Source of the DNA: Desulfovibrio sp.
GTDB lineage: Bacteria; Desulfobacterota; Desulfovibrionia; Desulfovibrionales; Desulfovibrionaceae
NCBI GenBank assembly: GCA_031276485.1
Contig: JAISMY010000057.1
Span: 1-47,504 of the forward strand
DNA length: 47,504 nt
Direction: 5' to 3'
Shown here: piece after piece, positions 37,141 to 47,504 of the stretch
Position numbering within the stretch: position 1 is the stretch's first letter
Layout: every line of letters begins with the position of its first letter
Translations under genes and position numbers: made by a program
The notes under the pieces: model-generated
Told to the model about the DNA's origin: nothing
The model's input: only the letters and a program-made list of their open reading frames with translations
The model's database searches: none

Positions 37141-39453
37141 ATGTTCAGCACAAACGGGAAGAAAACAGAATTACTGGCCAGACCGGGGCAATCGCTGCGT
37201 GACCATTTGCTCGCTGTGGGCGAGCGCACGGCGACATTCGCCGGCCGTTTCGGAGCGGCCGATTGGGGCCGTGCCCTCGGCTTGCTGCACGACATCGGCA
37301 AGGCGGGCGAAAAGTTTCAGCGCCGTGTGCGGGGGGAAAATCTGCGGGTGGATCACTCCACCGCCGGCGCCCGTCAAGCGTTGTCCGACACCTGCCGGAC
37401 AGCGCCCAATCAGCGCGGAGTGGGGAAGCTCATCGCCTATTGCCTTGCAGGTCATCATGCCGGACTGCCGGACGGCCGTTCAAACGAGGCAAGCTCGCTG
37501 CGGCGCAGACTTGATCCCGCACACCGCAAAATAGAGGATTATTCCGCCTGGCGGGACTGCCTAGGGGCGGATATGAGCGAATATCCCGATTTCACTTCCT
37601 GTCCCTTCGATACAAACCGGCGCTTTCTCGGTTTTCGTATTGCCTTCTTTGTACGTATGCTTTTTTCCTGCCTTGTTGATGCAGACCGTCTGGACGCGGA
37701 AGCGGCCGGAACCCCGCGGGATCGGGTGCGTTCAGCTCGCCGGACATATCCCGACATAAGGGATCTGCGCGCCCGGCTGGACATTTTTCTGCAAAAAAAA
37801 TCTGCGGCCGTGCAACTCGGCAACGTCAATCGGCTCAGGATGGAAGTGCTGAATTATTGCCGTGCAGCCGCAAAGCGCGAGCCGGGGCTGTTTTCTCTGA
37901 CTGTGCCCACAGGAGGCGGCAAAACACTCTCTTCACTGGCCTTTGCTCTGGCGCACGCGGAATGCCGTAATCTGGACAGGGTAGTTTACGTCATACCGTA
38001 TACAAGCATTATTGAACAAAACGCCGACGTATTTCGCGAAGCGCTGAACGACGGCGACAGACAATTCGTTATTGAGCACCACAGCAATCTTGTGCTTCCG
38101 AAAGAGACCGACGATGACAGCCCGCATCCCGCCACGGAAAACTGGGACGCGCCGGTTATCGTCACCACAGCGGTACAGTTTTTTGAGAGCCTTTTCAGCG
38201 CTCGGACCGGGCGTTGCCGCAAGCTGCATAACTTGGCTAAAAGCGTTATCGTCTTGGATGAAGCGCAAATGCTGCCTCTGCCGTTTCTGCGGCCGTGTAT
38301 TGAAGCAATACGTGAATTGTCGGCAAGTTACGGGGCAAGTATCATTCTCTGTACGGCAACTCAGCCGGCATTGAACGCGCCTTACGACACGTCGGACAGC
38401 AGCGGCGAAGGACTGGTAAACGGCCTTACGGGTGTCCGGGAAATCATTCCGGACCCGAAAGCTCTGCATGCATCGTTAAAGCGCGTGAAGATACATCACA
38501 TCGGCGAGTTGTCCGATGTTGCACTTGTCGAACGTCTGGCTGCGGAACCGTGTGTGCTTTGCATTGTGCCCACGCGGCGCATGGCCCGAAAAATTTTTGA
38601 CGGACTGCGCGACCATACAGCGTTATCTCCAAATATGCCGCATGATCAAGACAAACTCTTTCATCTAAGCGCGCTGATGTGCCCGGAGCATCGGACAGAG
38701 ACACTTACGGGTATTCATACTGCACTTAATGCGTATAAAAACGGGGGCAGCCCCTGCCGAGTGGTAAGCACCACACTTGTCGAAGCCGGTGTTGACCTGG
38801 ATTTCCCTGTGGTTTATCGTGCCGAGGCAGGTATAGATTCAGTTGCTCAAGCCGCAGGCAGATGCAACCGCGAAGGCAGGATGAAATTGGGGCAGGTCTA
38901 TGTTTTTCGGCCTGAATCCGGATTGCCTGCCGGCCTCATGCGTCGATCCGCTCAAGCCGCGCGTTCGGTTGCCGAACGCCACCAGACTGATTTGCTGCAT
39001 CCGGACGCCGTGCGGGATTATTTTTTGGAGCTTTACTGGCAAAGCGGCGAAGATAATCTTGACGCCGAAAGCATTATGAAGATTATCGGAGAAACAGCGC
39101 AAGACGCAGATTTTCCGTTCCGGGAAATCGAAAAAAAATTTCATCTTATTGACGCGCAGACCCGAGGTCTCATCATCCCGTACGATGAGACAGCCAAAGA
39201 ATTGCGGAATAGTCTCGACTCGCTGACCTTCGGCGACAACGCCCGCAACATATTGCGCCGCCTGCAGCGGTACAGCGTCTCTCTCTACGCGCGGGATTTT
39301 GCAATATTGGAGAGGGCCGGAGCCGTCAGTCCCGCCGGGCCGGGCGGGCATGTCGCCGTACTATGTAATAAAAGCCTCTATGACACTACATTCGGACTTG
39401 ACCTGTACAAAGCCGATCCTGCCGTCCTTGCGCCGGAAGATCTTATATGGTAG
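37141..39453 (+). CDS. cas3: CRISPR-associated HD nuclease-helicase Cas3 (type I-C)
   Basis: A 770-residue protein from ATG 37141, with GAGGAG nine bases upstream; the frame is open to GTG 37057, but that overlaps the opposite promoter and adds no domain. The N-terminal HD nuclease has His22 (SLRDHLLAVGE) and His50-Asp51 (LLHDIGK), with CLAGHHAGLPDG further on. The SF2 helicase has Walker A VPTGGGKT (255-262), DEAQ (373-376), ATQPALN, and motif VI-like DSVAQAAGRCNREGR. It unwinds and degrades DNA marked by Cascade. It is the first cas gene, followed after 165 bases by cas5c. It is divergent from the aromatic operon. Confidence 0.95.
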   Translation: MFSTNGKKTELLARPGQSLRDHLLAVGERTATFAGRFGAADWGRALGLLHDIGKAGEKFQRRVRGENLRVDHSTAGARQALSDTCRTAPNQRGVGKLIAYCLAGHHAGLPDGRSNEASSLRRRLDPAHRKIEDYSAWRDCLGADMSEYPDFTSCPFDTNRRFLGFRIAFFVRMLFSCLVDADRLDAEAAGTPRDRVRSARRTYPDIRDLRARLDIFLQKKSAAVQLGNVNRLRMEVLNYCRAAAKREPGLFSLTVPTGGGKTLSSLAFALAHAECRNLDRVVYVIPYTSIIEQNADVFREALNDGDRQFVIEHHSNLVLPKETDDDSPHPATENWDAPVIVTTAVQFFESLFSARTGRCRKLHNLAKSVIVLDEAQMLPLPFLRPCIEAIRELSASYGASIILCTATQPALNAPYDTSDSSGEGLVNGLTGVREIIPDPKALHASLKRVKIHHIGELSDVALVERLAAEPCVLCIVPTRRMARKIFDGLRDHTALSPNMPHDQDKLFHLSALMCPEHRTETLTGIHTALNAYKNGGSPCRVVSTTLVEAGVDLDFPVVYRAEAGIDSVAQAAGRCNREGRMKLGQVYVFRPESGLPAGLMRRSAQAARSVAERHQTDLLHPDAVRDYFLELYWQSGEDNLDAESIMKIIGETAQDADFPFREIEKKFHLIDAQTRGLIIPYDETAKELRNSLDSLTFGDNARNILRRLQRYSVSLYARDFAILERAGAVSPAGPGGHVAVLCNKSLYDTTFGLDLYKADPAVLAPEDLIW

Positions 39454-39508
39454 GGGATTACGCAAATACTTTTACGGTCTATACACAAGCGCCGGACAAT
39501 ATTCGGCG

Positions 39509-39558
39509 CGCCGCCGAAGGCGGCGAGAACGAGGCGAATCATCGCTTTCGAGCGATTC
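39509..39558 (+). other. Two hairpins between cas3 and cas5c
   Basis: CGCCGCC / GGCGGCG with a GAA loop (39509-39525), then GAATC-AT-CGCT / AGCGATTC around a TTCG tetraloop (39536-39558). No T-run follows. They may cause partial termination or processing, separating the level of Cas3 from that of the Cascade genes. Confidence 0.45.
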
Positions 39559-39585
39559 TGAGCGAAAAGCCTTTTCTGCTTTTAG

Positions 39586-40290
<705 letters not shown>

Positions 40291-40302
40291 GGAGACGGCG
40301 TT

Positions 40303-42066
40303 ATGATTTTACAATCCCTGAATGCCTATTATGAGCGTCTGGCGGCTGATAGTGAATCCGGAATAGCTCTACGCGGATTCAGCAGGCAACCGGTACCTTT
40401 TGCTCTCGAAATCAGCGATGACGGCGCTGTCTTACAAGTTTTGGATCTGAGGGACGATTCAAAAAAGAGAAATCCAGCGCAACTGATCCTCCCGGAACCG
40501 TTGAAAACTTCCGGTGCGGGTTTTTCAGCTAACTTTATGTGGGACAACACCGGCTATGTTCTCGGTATAGACACAAAGGGTAAGCCTGAGCGATCAGCCA
40601 AGTCTTTTGCGGCATTCCGAGAGCGGCTGGAAGAGGTCGGCAAAGATCTGAAAGATACAGATACAGGATTTGCGGCTGTTTGCAACTTTATGGTTCATTG
40701 GCAACCGGAAACAGCCGGGAGATGGCCGGAGTGGAAGGACATGGCCGGGCGCAACCTTGTCTTCCGTCTTGCTGGAGAACGGTGCTATGTTCATGACCGA
40801 CCTGCAGTGCGCCGCGCTTGGCTCACGTATTACGAAAGTGTAACATCATCAATCCATGGTCAATGTCTTGTCACAGGCAAGACGGGTTCCATAAATCCGA
40901 CGCACCCGAAAATACAGGGAGTCAAAGATGCGCAAAGTACCGGAGCATCTTTGGTTTCTTTCAATGCTGATGCATTTACTTCTTACGGGAAAGATCAAAG
41001 TTATAATGCTCCGATCTGCGAAGAAGCCGCCTTCAACTACACAACGGCGCTGAATGATCTGTTGCGGCGCGGCAGCCGTCAAAGGGTACAGATCGGCGAC
41101 GCCACAACCGTTTTTTGGACGAAACGGAAAACTCTGTCTGAAAGTTTGTTTCCGTTCGCATTCAGCCAGAACGAAGATCAGGGAGATCTATCCGCGCTGC
41201 GGCGTTTTCTTGAGGCTGTCCGCGACGGCAAGATGCCCGAAGAGTTCCAAAATGAAGCCGATGACCGCACATATGTGTTGGGGCTGTCCCCCAATGCCGG
41301 ACGCATCAGTGTGCGGTTTTGGCATGTGGACACGGTGGCCGGCATGTGGAAGAAAATCGGCAGCCACTTCGCGGATCTCCAAATTGAGCGGCAGTATGAA
41401 AACGATCCCGTTTTTCCTCCGCAATGGCTTTTACTTAAAGCGGCCGCACTGCGGGAGGATCTGGCCAACCTGTCGCCGTTGCTTTCCGGAGCGTTCATGC
41501 GTGCGATCCTTTCCGGAGCGGCCTATCCGGCAGCCTTGCTTGCCGCCGTGTTGGAACGTATCCGCGCGGAGCAAAACATTACCTATGCGCGGGCGGCTTT
41601 GTTGAAAGCCTGCCTTGTCAGAAATTTCCGCCGGCGCAGACAAAAACAGGAGGTATCCGTGAGTCTGGACGAACACACAACCAACGTGCCTTACCGCTTG
41701 GGACGCCTTTTTGCAGTTCTGGAAAAACTCCAGCAAGAGGCTGTTCCCGGCGCAAACAGCACTATCAAAGATCGCTATTTCGGCTCGGCTTCAGCTACGC
41801 CGCGGGCGGTATTCCCTGTGCTTTTGCGTCTTGCGCAGCATCACGCGGCCAAAATCAGATACGGATATGTCTATGACAAACGTATCTCCGATATTTTAGA
41901 GAGCATCGACATCGCGAATGGAGCATTCCCTGCATATCTATCTTTGGAAGATCAGGGACTGTTTGCCTTGGGGTATTATCATCAGCGCAACAAACTTTGG
42001 ACGTCCCAAAAGACCGAGCCCGGTATAACTATCGACAGAGGCGACAATGCCGCTGAGGAGGAATAA
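40303..42066 (+). CDS. cas8c: Cas8c (Csd1) large Cascade subunit
   Basis: A 587-residue protein with AAGGAG before ATG. It is the type I-C large subunit by position, length (usual range about 560-640) and sequence (MILQSLNAYYERLAAD; NFMWDNTGYVLGID; CLVTGKTGSINPTHPKIQGV; SLVSFNADAFTSYGKDQ). Cas8c recognises the PAM and recruits Cas3; in type I-C its coding sequence commonly also yields a small Cas11-like protein from an internal start. A candidate region is the C-terminal 110-130 residues: near 41669 an internal GTG (VSLDEHTTNVPYRLG) sits behind AGGAGGTATCC. The stop is 2 bases before cas7c. Confidence 0.93.
   Translation: MILQSLNAYYERLAADSESGIALRGFSRQPVPFALEISDDGAVLQVLDLRDDSKKRNPAQLILPEPLKTSGAGFSANFMWDNTGYVLGIDTKGKPERSAKSFAAFRERLEEVGKDLKDTDTGFAAVCNFMVHWQPETAGRWPEWKDMAGRNLVFRLAGERCYVHDRPAVRRAWLTYYESVTSSIHGQCLVTGKTGSINPTHPKIQGVKDAQSTGASLVSFNADAFTSYGKDQSYNAPICEEAAFNYTTALNDLLRRGSRQRVQIGDATTVFWTKRKTLSESLFPFAFSQNEDQGDLSALRRFLEAVRDGKMPEEFQNEADDRTYVLGLSPNAGRISVRFWHVDTVAGMWKKIGSHFADLQIERQYENDPVFPPQWLLLKAAALREDLANLSPLLSGAFMRAILSGAAYPAALLAAVLERIRAEQNITYARAALLKACLVRNFRRRRQKQEVSVSLDEHTTNVPYRLGRLFAVLEKLQQEAVPGANSTIKDRYFGSASATPRAVFPVLLRLAQHHAAKIRYGYVYDKRISDILESIDIANGAFPAYLSLEDQGLFALGYYHQRNKLWTSQKTEPGITIDRGDNAAEEE
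41659..42066 (+). other. Candidate internal start for a Cas11c-like small subunit within cas8c
   Basis: Within cas8c, AGGAGG near 41649-41654 precedes GTG at 41659 (VSLDEHTTNVPYRLGRLFA) in the same frame, an unusually strong ribosome site inside a gene. The product would be about 135 residues and mostly helical. Type I-C systems are known to make Cas11 from such internal starts. This is inference from a ribosome site and position only. Confidence 0.5.
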
Positions 42067-42068
42067 TT

Positions 42069-42935
42069 ATGAGCGCCATACAGAATCGTTATGAATTCGT
42101 TTTGCTTTTCGATGTGGAAAACGGCAACCCCAACGGCGATCCCGATGCCGGAAACATGCCGCGCATTGACCCGGAGACGAACCACGGTCTTGTTACCGAT
42201 GTGTGCCTGAAACGTAAAGTGCGCAATTTTGTGGAAACAGCAAAGGGCAATAAGACTCCGTTTTGTATCTATATTCGTGAAAAAGCCGTGCTCTCGACAT
42301 TACGCGCACCGGCGTATAAAGCTGTGGAAGATAAAAGCGCAACAGATACGGATAAAGTACGTCTTGGCCGTAATTTTATGTGCGCGAATTTTTTCGATGT
42401 GCGTACCTTTGGAGCTGTAATGTCGACTAAATTAAATAACTGCGGTCAGGTACGCGGTCCGGTGCAAATAGCCTTTGCTCGTTCCATTGAGCCTGTGACG
42501 CCGCTTGATATATCCATCACACGTATGGCGGTGGAAACAGCTAAAGAAGCCGATGCGCAGAGCGGGGACAACCGCACGATGGGACGTAAGCACATTATAC
42601 CGTACGGACTGTACCGTACCGAAGGTTTCATTTCGGCCCCGTTTGCAGAACAAACGGGTTTTTCAGATGAGGACCTTGCGCTTTTTTGGCAGGCACTGTC
42701 GGTGATGTTCGACCATGACCATTCCGCCGCGCGCGGTAAAATGAGCACACGGAAACTCATTGTTTTCAAGCATGCAGACAGACTCGGCAATGCTCCGGCG
42801 CAAATGCTGTTTAATTTGGTAAAAGTGCGCAGACGCACGGATGCTTCGCTTCCCGCGCGCAGTTATGAAGACTATGATGTCGGCATTGATACCGCACATG
42901 TACCTGAAAAAGTAATACTTGAAGTGAAAATGTAA
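42069..42935 (+). CDS. cas7c: Cas7c (Csd2) Cascade backbone subunit
   Basis: A 288-residue protein with GAGGAGGA before ATG. The opening NRYEFVLLFDVENGNPNGDPDAG and DVCLKRKVRNFVE are the hallmark of Csd2/Cas7 of type I-C; NFFDVRTFGAVMS and QVRGPVQIAFARS follow. Several copies coat the crRNA spacer in Cascade. It is directly after cas8c and 21 bases before cas4. Confidence 0.95.
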   Translation: MSAIQNRYEFVLLFDVENGNPNGDPDAGNMPRIDPETNHGLVTDVCLKRKVRNFVETAKGNKTPFCIYIREKAVLSTLRAPAYKAVEDKSATDTDKVRLGRNFMCANFFDVRTFGAVMSTKLNNCGQVRGPVQIAFARSIEPVTPLDISITRMAVETAKEADAQSGDNRTMGRKHIIPYGLYRTEGFISAPFAEQTGFSDEDLALFWQALSVMFDHDHSAARGKMSTRKLIVFKHADRLGNAPAQMLFNLVKVRRRTDASLPARSYEDYDVGIDTAHVPEKVILEVKM

Positions 42936-42956
42936 GGAACAGCCTGTGATGTATTC

Positions 42957-43589
42957 ATGATGTATGCTGATGATGATTTCATTCAGCTCTCTGCGGTACA
43001 GCACTACGCCTTCTGCCCGCGCCAATGTGCTCTGATTCATCGGGAAATGGTTTGGTCGGAGAACCAGGCAACGGCAGAAGGGCGAATTTTGCATGAAAAA
43101 GCAGACAGCGGAGGAGTAGAAAAGCGCGGCGACCTGAAACAGGCGACCGGTGTGCTGTTGCGTTCACAAGTCCTCGGCGTAAGCGGAAAAGCAGATATGG
43201 TGGAATTCCATCGCGAAGGCAAGACATGGAAGCCGTACCCCGTGGAATATAAGCGAGGCAACGGCTCTTCGGTGCGGGAAGACAGCATCCAACTTTGTTT
43301 ACAGGCGATATGTCTGGAAGAGATGTTGAATATTCATATTCCTGAAGGATCATTATTTTACGGAAAAATCCGCAGGCGAAAGCAGATTGTTTTCTCTGAA
43401 GACCTCCGTTTGCAGACTAAAAATGTGGTTCTAGCTGTTCATGAGCTTTTGGGAAAAGATAGTTTACCGATGCCGCTTAATGACGGACGATGTCCGCAAT
43501 GTTCTTTATATGAGCAATGTCGTCCTGAAGAGGTTGCGGTACCGGCACGTGCTGTGCGCTATTTGGAAGCATTGCGGAGAATGGAGTGA
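42957..43589 (+). CDS. cas4: Cas4 RecB-like nuclease
   Basis: A 210-residue protein. The four-cysteine iron-sulfur frame is visible (HYAFCPRQCALIH at the N-terminus; CPQCSLYEQC at the C-terminus), as are the RecB-type residues (GKADMVEF and VEYKRGN). Cas4 trims prespacers and selects the PAM side during adaptation. Its stop TGA overlaps the GTG start of cas1, so the two are translationally coupled, in line with the Cas4-Cas1 complex known for type I-C. Confidence 0.94.
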   Translation: MMYADDDFIQLSAVQHYAFCPRQCALIHREMVWSENQATAEGRILHEKADSGGVEKRGDLKQATGVLLRSQVLGVSGKADMVEFHREGKTWKPYPVEYKRGNGSSVREDSIQLCLQAICLEEMLNIHIPEGSLFYGKIRRRKQIVFSEDLRLQTKNVVLAVHELLGKDSLPMPLNDGRCPQCSLYEQCRPEEVAVPARAVRYLEALRRME

Positions 43590-44605
43590 AACATTTTTTG
43601 AACACTCTTTACGTCATGACCCAAGAGACCTATCTGTCTAAAGATGGAGAATGTATCTGCGTTCATTTTAAGGAGCAAGAAAAGAAAAAAATTCCTATTC
43701 ATAATATAGGGGGATTAGTATTATTCGGGCAGATCTCGTGCAGTCCTTTTTTACTTGGACACTGTGCGAAGCATGGCGTAGCGGTATCTTGGCTTACGGA
43801 AAACGGACGTTTTCTCGCCGCTATGCACGGGCCTGTTTCCGGTAACGTGTTGTTGAGGAGGGAGCAGTATCGTAAGGCCGATGATCCTGCTTTCGCAGCG
43901 GCACTTGCCAGAGCCTTGACTATTGGAAAAATATACAATTGTCGCACTATGTTGCGTCGGACAGCGCGAGAACGGCCGGATGCGCGACTTGATGATGTTT
44001 GCGACAAGTTTGGTTTCTGTCTGGAGCAGCTCCACAAGGATATTCCTTTGGATGTTGTGCGCGGTGTTGAGGGCAATGCGGCATCACTTTATTTCTGTGT
44101 ATTTGATGCACTGATTACTTCTTCCGATCGTACTTTTGTTTTTAAGGGGCGTTCGCGGCGTCCTCCTATGGATGCGGTGAATTGTCTGCTGTCTTTTCTG
44201 TACACGCTTCTTGCCCATGATGTGCGGGGAGCGTTGGAGGGAGTCGGCCTTGATCCTGCTGTGGGATATCTGCACAGAGATCGTCCGGGCAGGCCGGGGT
44301 TGGCTTTGGACGTAATGGAAGAATTCAGACCGTACTTAGCGGACAGATTGGCCTGTACTTTGATAAATAAAGGCCAAGTACGTGCTGCGGGTTTCAAACA
44401 GCAGCAATCGGGAGCAGTTTTGATGGACGAGCACACACGAAAGGAAGTGCTAGCAGCTTGGCAAACACGTAAGCAAGATGAGATAGAACATCCTTTTCTA
44501 AAAGAGAAAATGAAAGTAGGTTTATTGTGGCATATTCAAGCTCGATTGTTGGCTCGATATATACGTGGTGAACTTGATGCATATCCTCCCTTTGTTGTAC
44601 GATAA
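43586..44605 (+). CDS. cas1: Cas1 integrase (type I-C)
   Basis: A 339-residue protein from GTG 43586. The beginning HFLNTLYVMTQETYLSKDGE matches the usual type I-C Cas1 N-terminus, which supports this start over ATG 43616. Metal-binding residues are Glu162 (VRGVEGNAAS), His230 (GYLHRDRPGRPG) and Asp242 (LALDVMEEFRP). With Cas2 it inserts new spacers at the leader end. GC content drops towards its 3' end, and a 121-base AT-rich gap separates it from cas2. Confidence 0.95.
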   Translation: MKHFLNTLYVMTQETYLSKDGECICVHFKEQEKKKIPIHNIGGLVLFGQISCSPFLLGHCAKHGVAVSWLTENGRFLAAMHGPVSGNVLLRREQYRKADDPAFAAALARALTIGKIYNCRTMLRRTARERPDARLDDVCDKFGFCLEQLHKDIPLDVVRGVEGNAASLYFCVFDALITSSDRTFVFKGRSRRPPMDAVNCLLSFLYTLLAHDVRGALEGVGLDPAVGYLHRDRPGRPGLALDVMEEFRPYLADRLACTLINKGQVRAAGFKQQQSGAVLMDEHTRKEVLAAWQTRKQDEIEHPFLKEKMKVGLLWHIQARLLARYIRGELDAYPPFVVR

Positions 44606-44726
44606 GTTATAAAAATAATAATTTATATTAATGAAATTTTTTCAATGTAGAGATATATACAAGCGGAATTTATTTTAAAAAATATAAAAAATGTATACGT
44701 TAGAATAGAAATGTAGATATAATTTT
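44606..44726. other. AT-rich gap between cas1 and cas2
   Basis: This gap is very AT-rich with no hairpin and no clear ribosome site before cas2. It could contain a separate cas2 promoter (for example AT-rich hexamers near 44690-44725), but none is convincing. Elsewhere in this locus cas genes nearly touch. Confidence 0.35.
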
Positions 44727-45017
44727 ATGATGGTTCTTGTTTGTTATGATGTCAATACGGAGAATCCGGAAGGGCGTAAACGTTTACGACGAATTGCACG
44801 ATGCTGTGAAAATTGGGGGCAACGTGTTCAACTATCTATTTTTGAATGTGTTGTAGATCCATCGCAGTGGACGACGTTACGGGCCAAGTTGATAGGAGAA
44901 ATGGACAAAGGGCATGACAGTTTGCGTTTTTATTTTTTGGGGGCGAACTGGAAGAGAAGGGTGGAGCATGTCGGCGCCAAGCAAACCTTTGATATTGAAG
45001 GAACACTTATTTTATAG
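44727..45017 (+). CDS. cas2: Cas2 (type I-C)
   Basis: A 96-residue protein beginning MMVLVCYDVNTENPEGRKRL, with the ferredoxin-like fold and the conserved Asp of the first strand (YDV). GQRVQLSIFECVVDP and SLRFYFLGANWKRRVEHVG complete the family pattern. It bridges two Cas1 dimers in the spacer integration complex. Two ATG codons in a row make the exact start uncertain by one residue. The CRISPR leader follows directly. Confidence 0.94.
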   Translation: MMVLVCYDVNTENPEGRKRLRRIARCCENWGQRVQLSIFECVVDPSQWTTLRAKLIGEMDKGHDSLRFYFLGANWKRRVEHVGAKQTFDIEGTLIL

Positions 45018-45209
45018 CTATGTACAGTGGGTCACCGAGGAACGCAAGCATGCAGGAAAATTCAGGAGGTGCTCGATGACATAATTACTGAGATTTCCAT
45101 ATGTTAATTTAGCGGCATAGAGTGAAAGGTGTTCTCATTCTCGAAGAGAGCAAACAGTCTCGCTGAGGGCCTGTCAAGTAGAGTTTTTGCAAGATATAGG
45201 CGACAGGCA
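45018..45209 (+). promoter_or_regulatory. CRISPR leader
   Basis: 192 bases between the cas2 stop and the first repeat. Repeats end in GGATTGAAAC to the right, so transcription runs plus and this is the leader side. The segment is moderately AT-rich and should hold the array promoter and integration signals. I see no certain -35/-10. Short frames here and across the array are not genes. Confidence 0.7.

Positions 45210-47504
<2,295 letters not shown>

Overview
The window reads as chromosomal DNA of a Gram-negative anaerobe, most likely a Desulfovibrionaceae-type sulfate/sulfite reducer (Desulfobacterota). This is inferred from gene content, not from a marker gene: no rRNA, tRNA or dsr gene is present. 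The pointers are the archaeal-type entry into aromatic biosynthesis (ADH synthase plus 3-dehydroquinate synthase II, followed by pheA, as known from Desulfovibrio), stacked HdrA/B/C-like iron-sulfur proteins, a very large FAD/Fe-S dehydrogenase, a BamA with a long N-terminal extension, and a type I-C CRISPR-Cas locus.

Layout. (1) 0.47-6.0 kb, minus strand: a NapH/NapG-like membrane polyferredoxin and a 1227-residue FAD/Fe-S/CCG dehydrogenase. (2) 6.6-9.6 kb, plus: a membrane hybrid histidine kinase. (3) 9.9-11.7 kb, minus: a CBS-PAS-AAA+-Fis sigma54 activator. It faces, across 0.9 kb carrying a decayed transposase, a textbook sigma54 promoter (12582-12597). (4) 12.6-25.0 kb, plus: a cluster probably driven by that promoter, hdrC-hdrB-hdrA-hdrC-hdrB, a GctAB-like CoA-transferase, a CstA-family carrier, a small winged-helix-like protein coupled to a site-2-protease-like membrane protein, a second CoA-transferase-like pair that lacks the usual catalytic Glu, and a CoA-disulfide/persulfide reductase with a rhodanese domain. 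(5) 25.0-27.7 kb, minus: a soluble GAF-GAF hybrid kinase. (6) 27.8-33.6 kb, minus: lolC-lolD-bamA-amidase, cell-envelope genes. (7) 33.8-37.1 kb, minus: ADH synthase, DHQ synthase II and pheA, preceded by what looks like a ribosome-mediated attenuator whose leader peptide contains FWFYFFY. (8) 37.1-47.5 kb, plus: cas3-cas5c-cas8c-cas7c-cas4-cas1-cas2 and an array of 35 identical repeats that reaches the window edge.

How they may work together. The central cluster looks like uptake of a small carboxylate (CstA-like carrier), its activation or cleavage as a CoA thioester (two CoA-transferase-fold pairs), and transfer of electrons through an HdrABC-like relay. It would be switched on by an activator that could sense nucleotide charge (CBS) and a second signal (PAS). 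The substrate cannot be read from the sequence. This cluster and the aromatic attenuator are the two parts most likely to be new biology. The CRISPR locus looks complete; one of its spacers contains a sequence resembling a foreign type I-C repeat.
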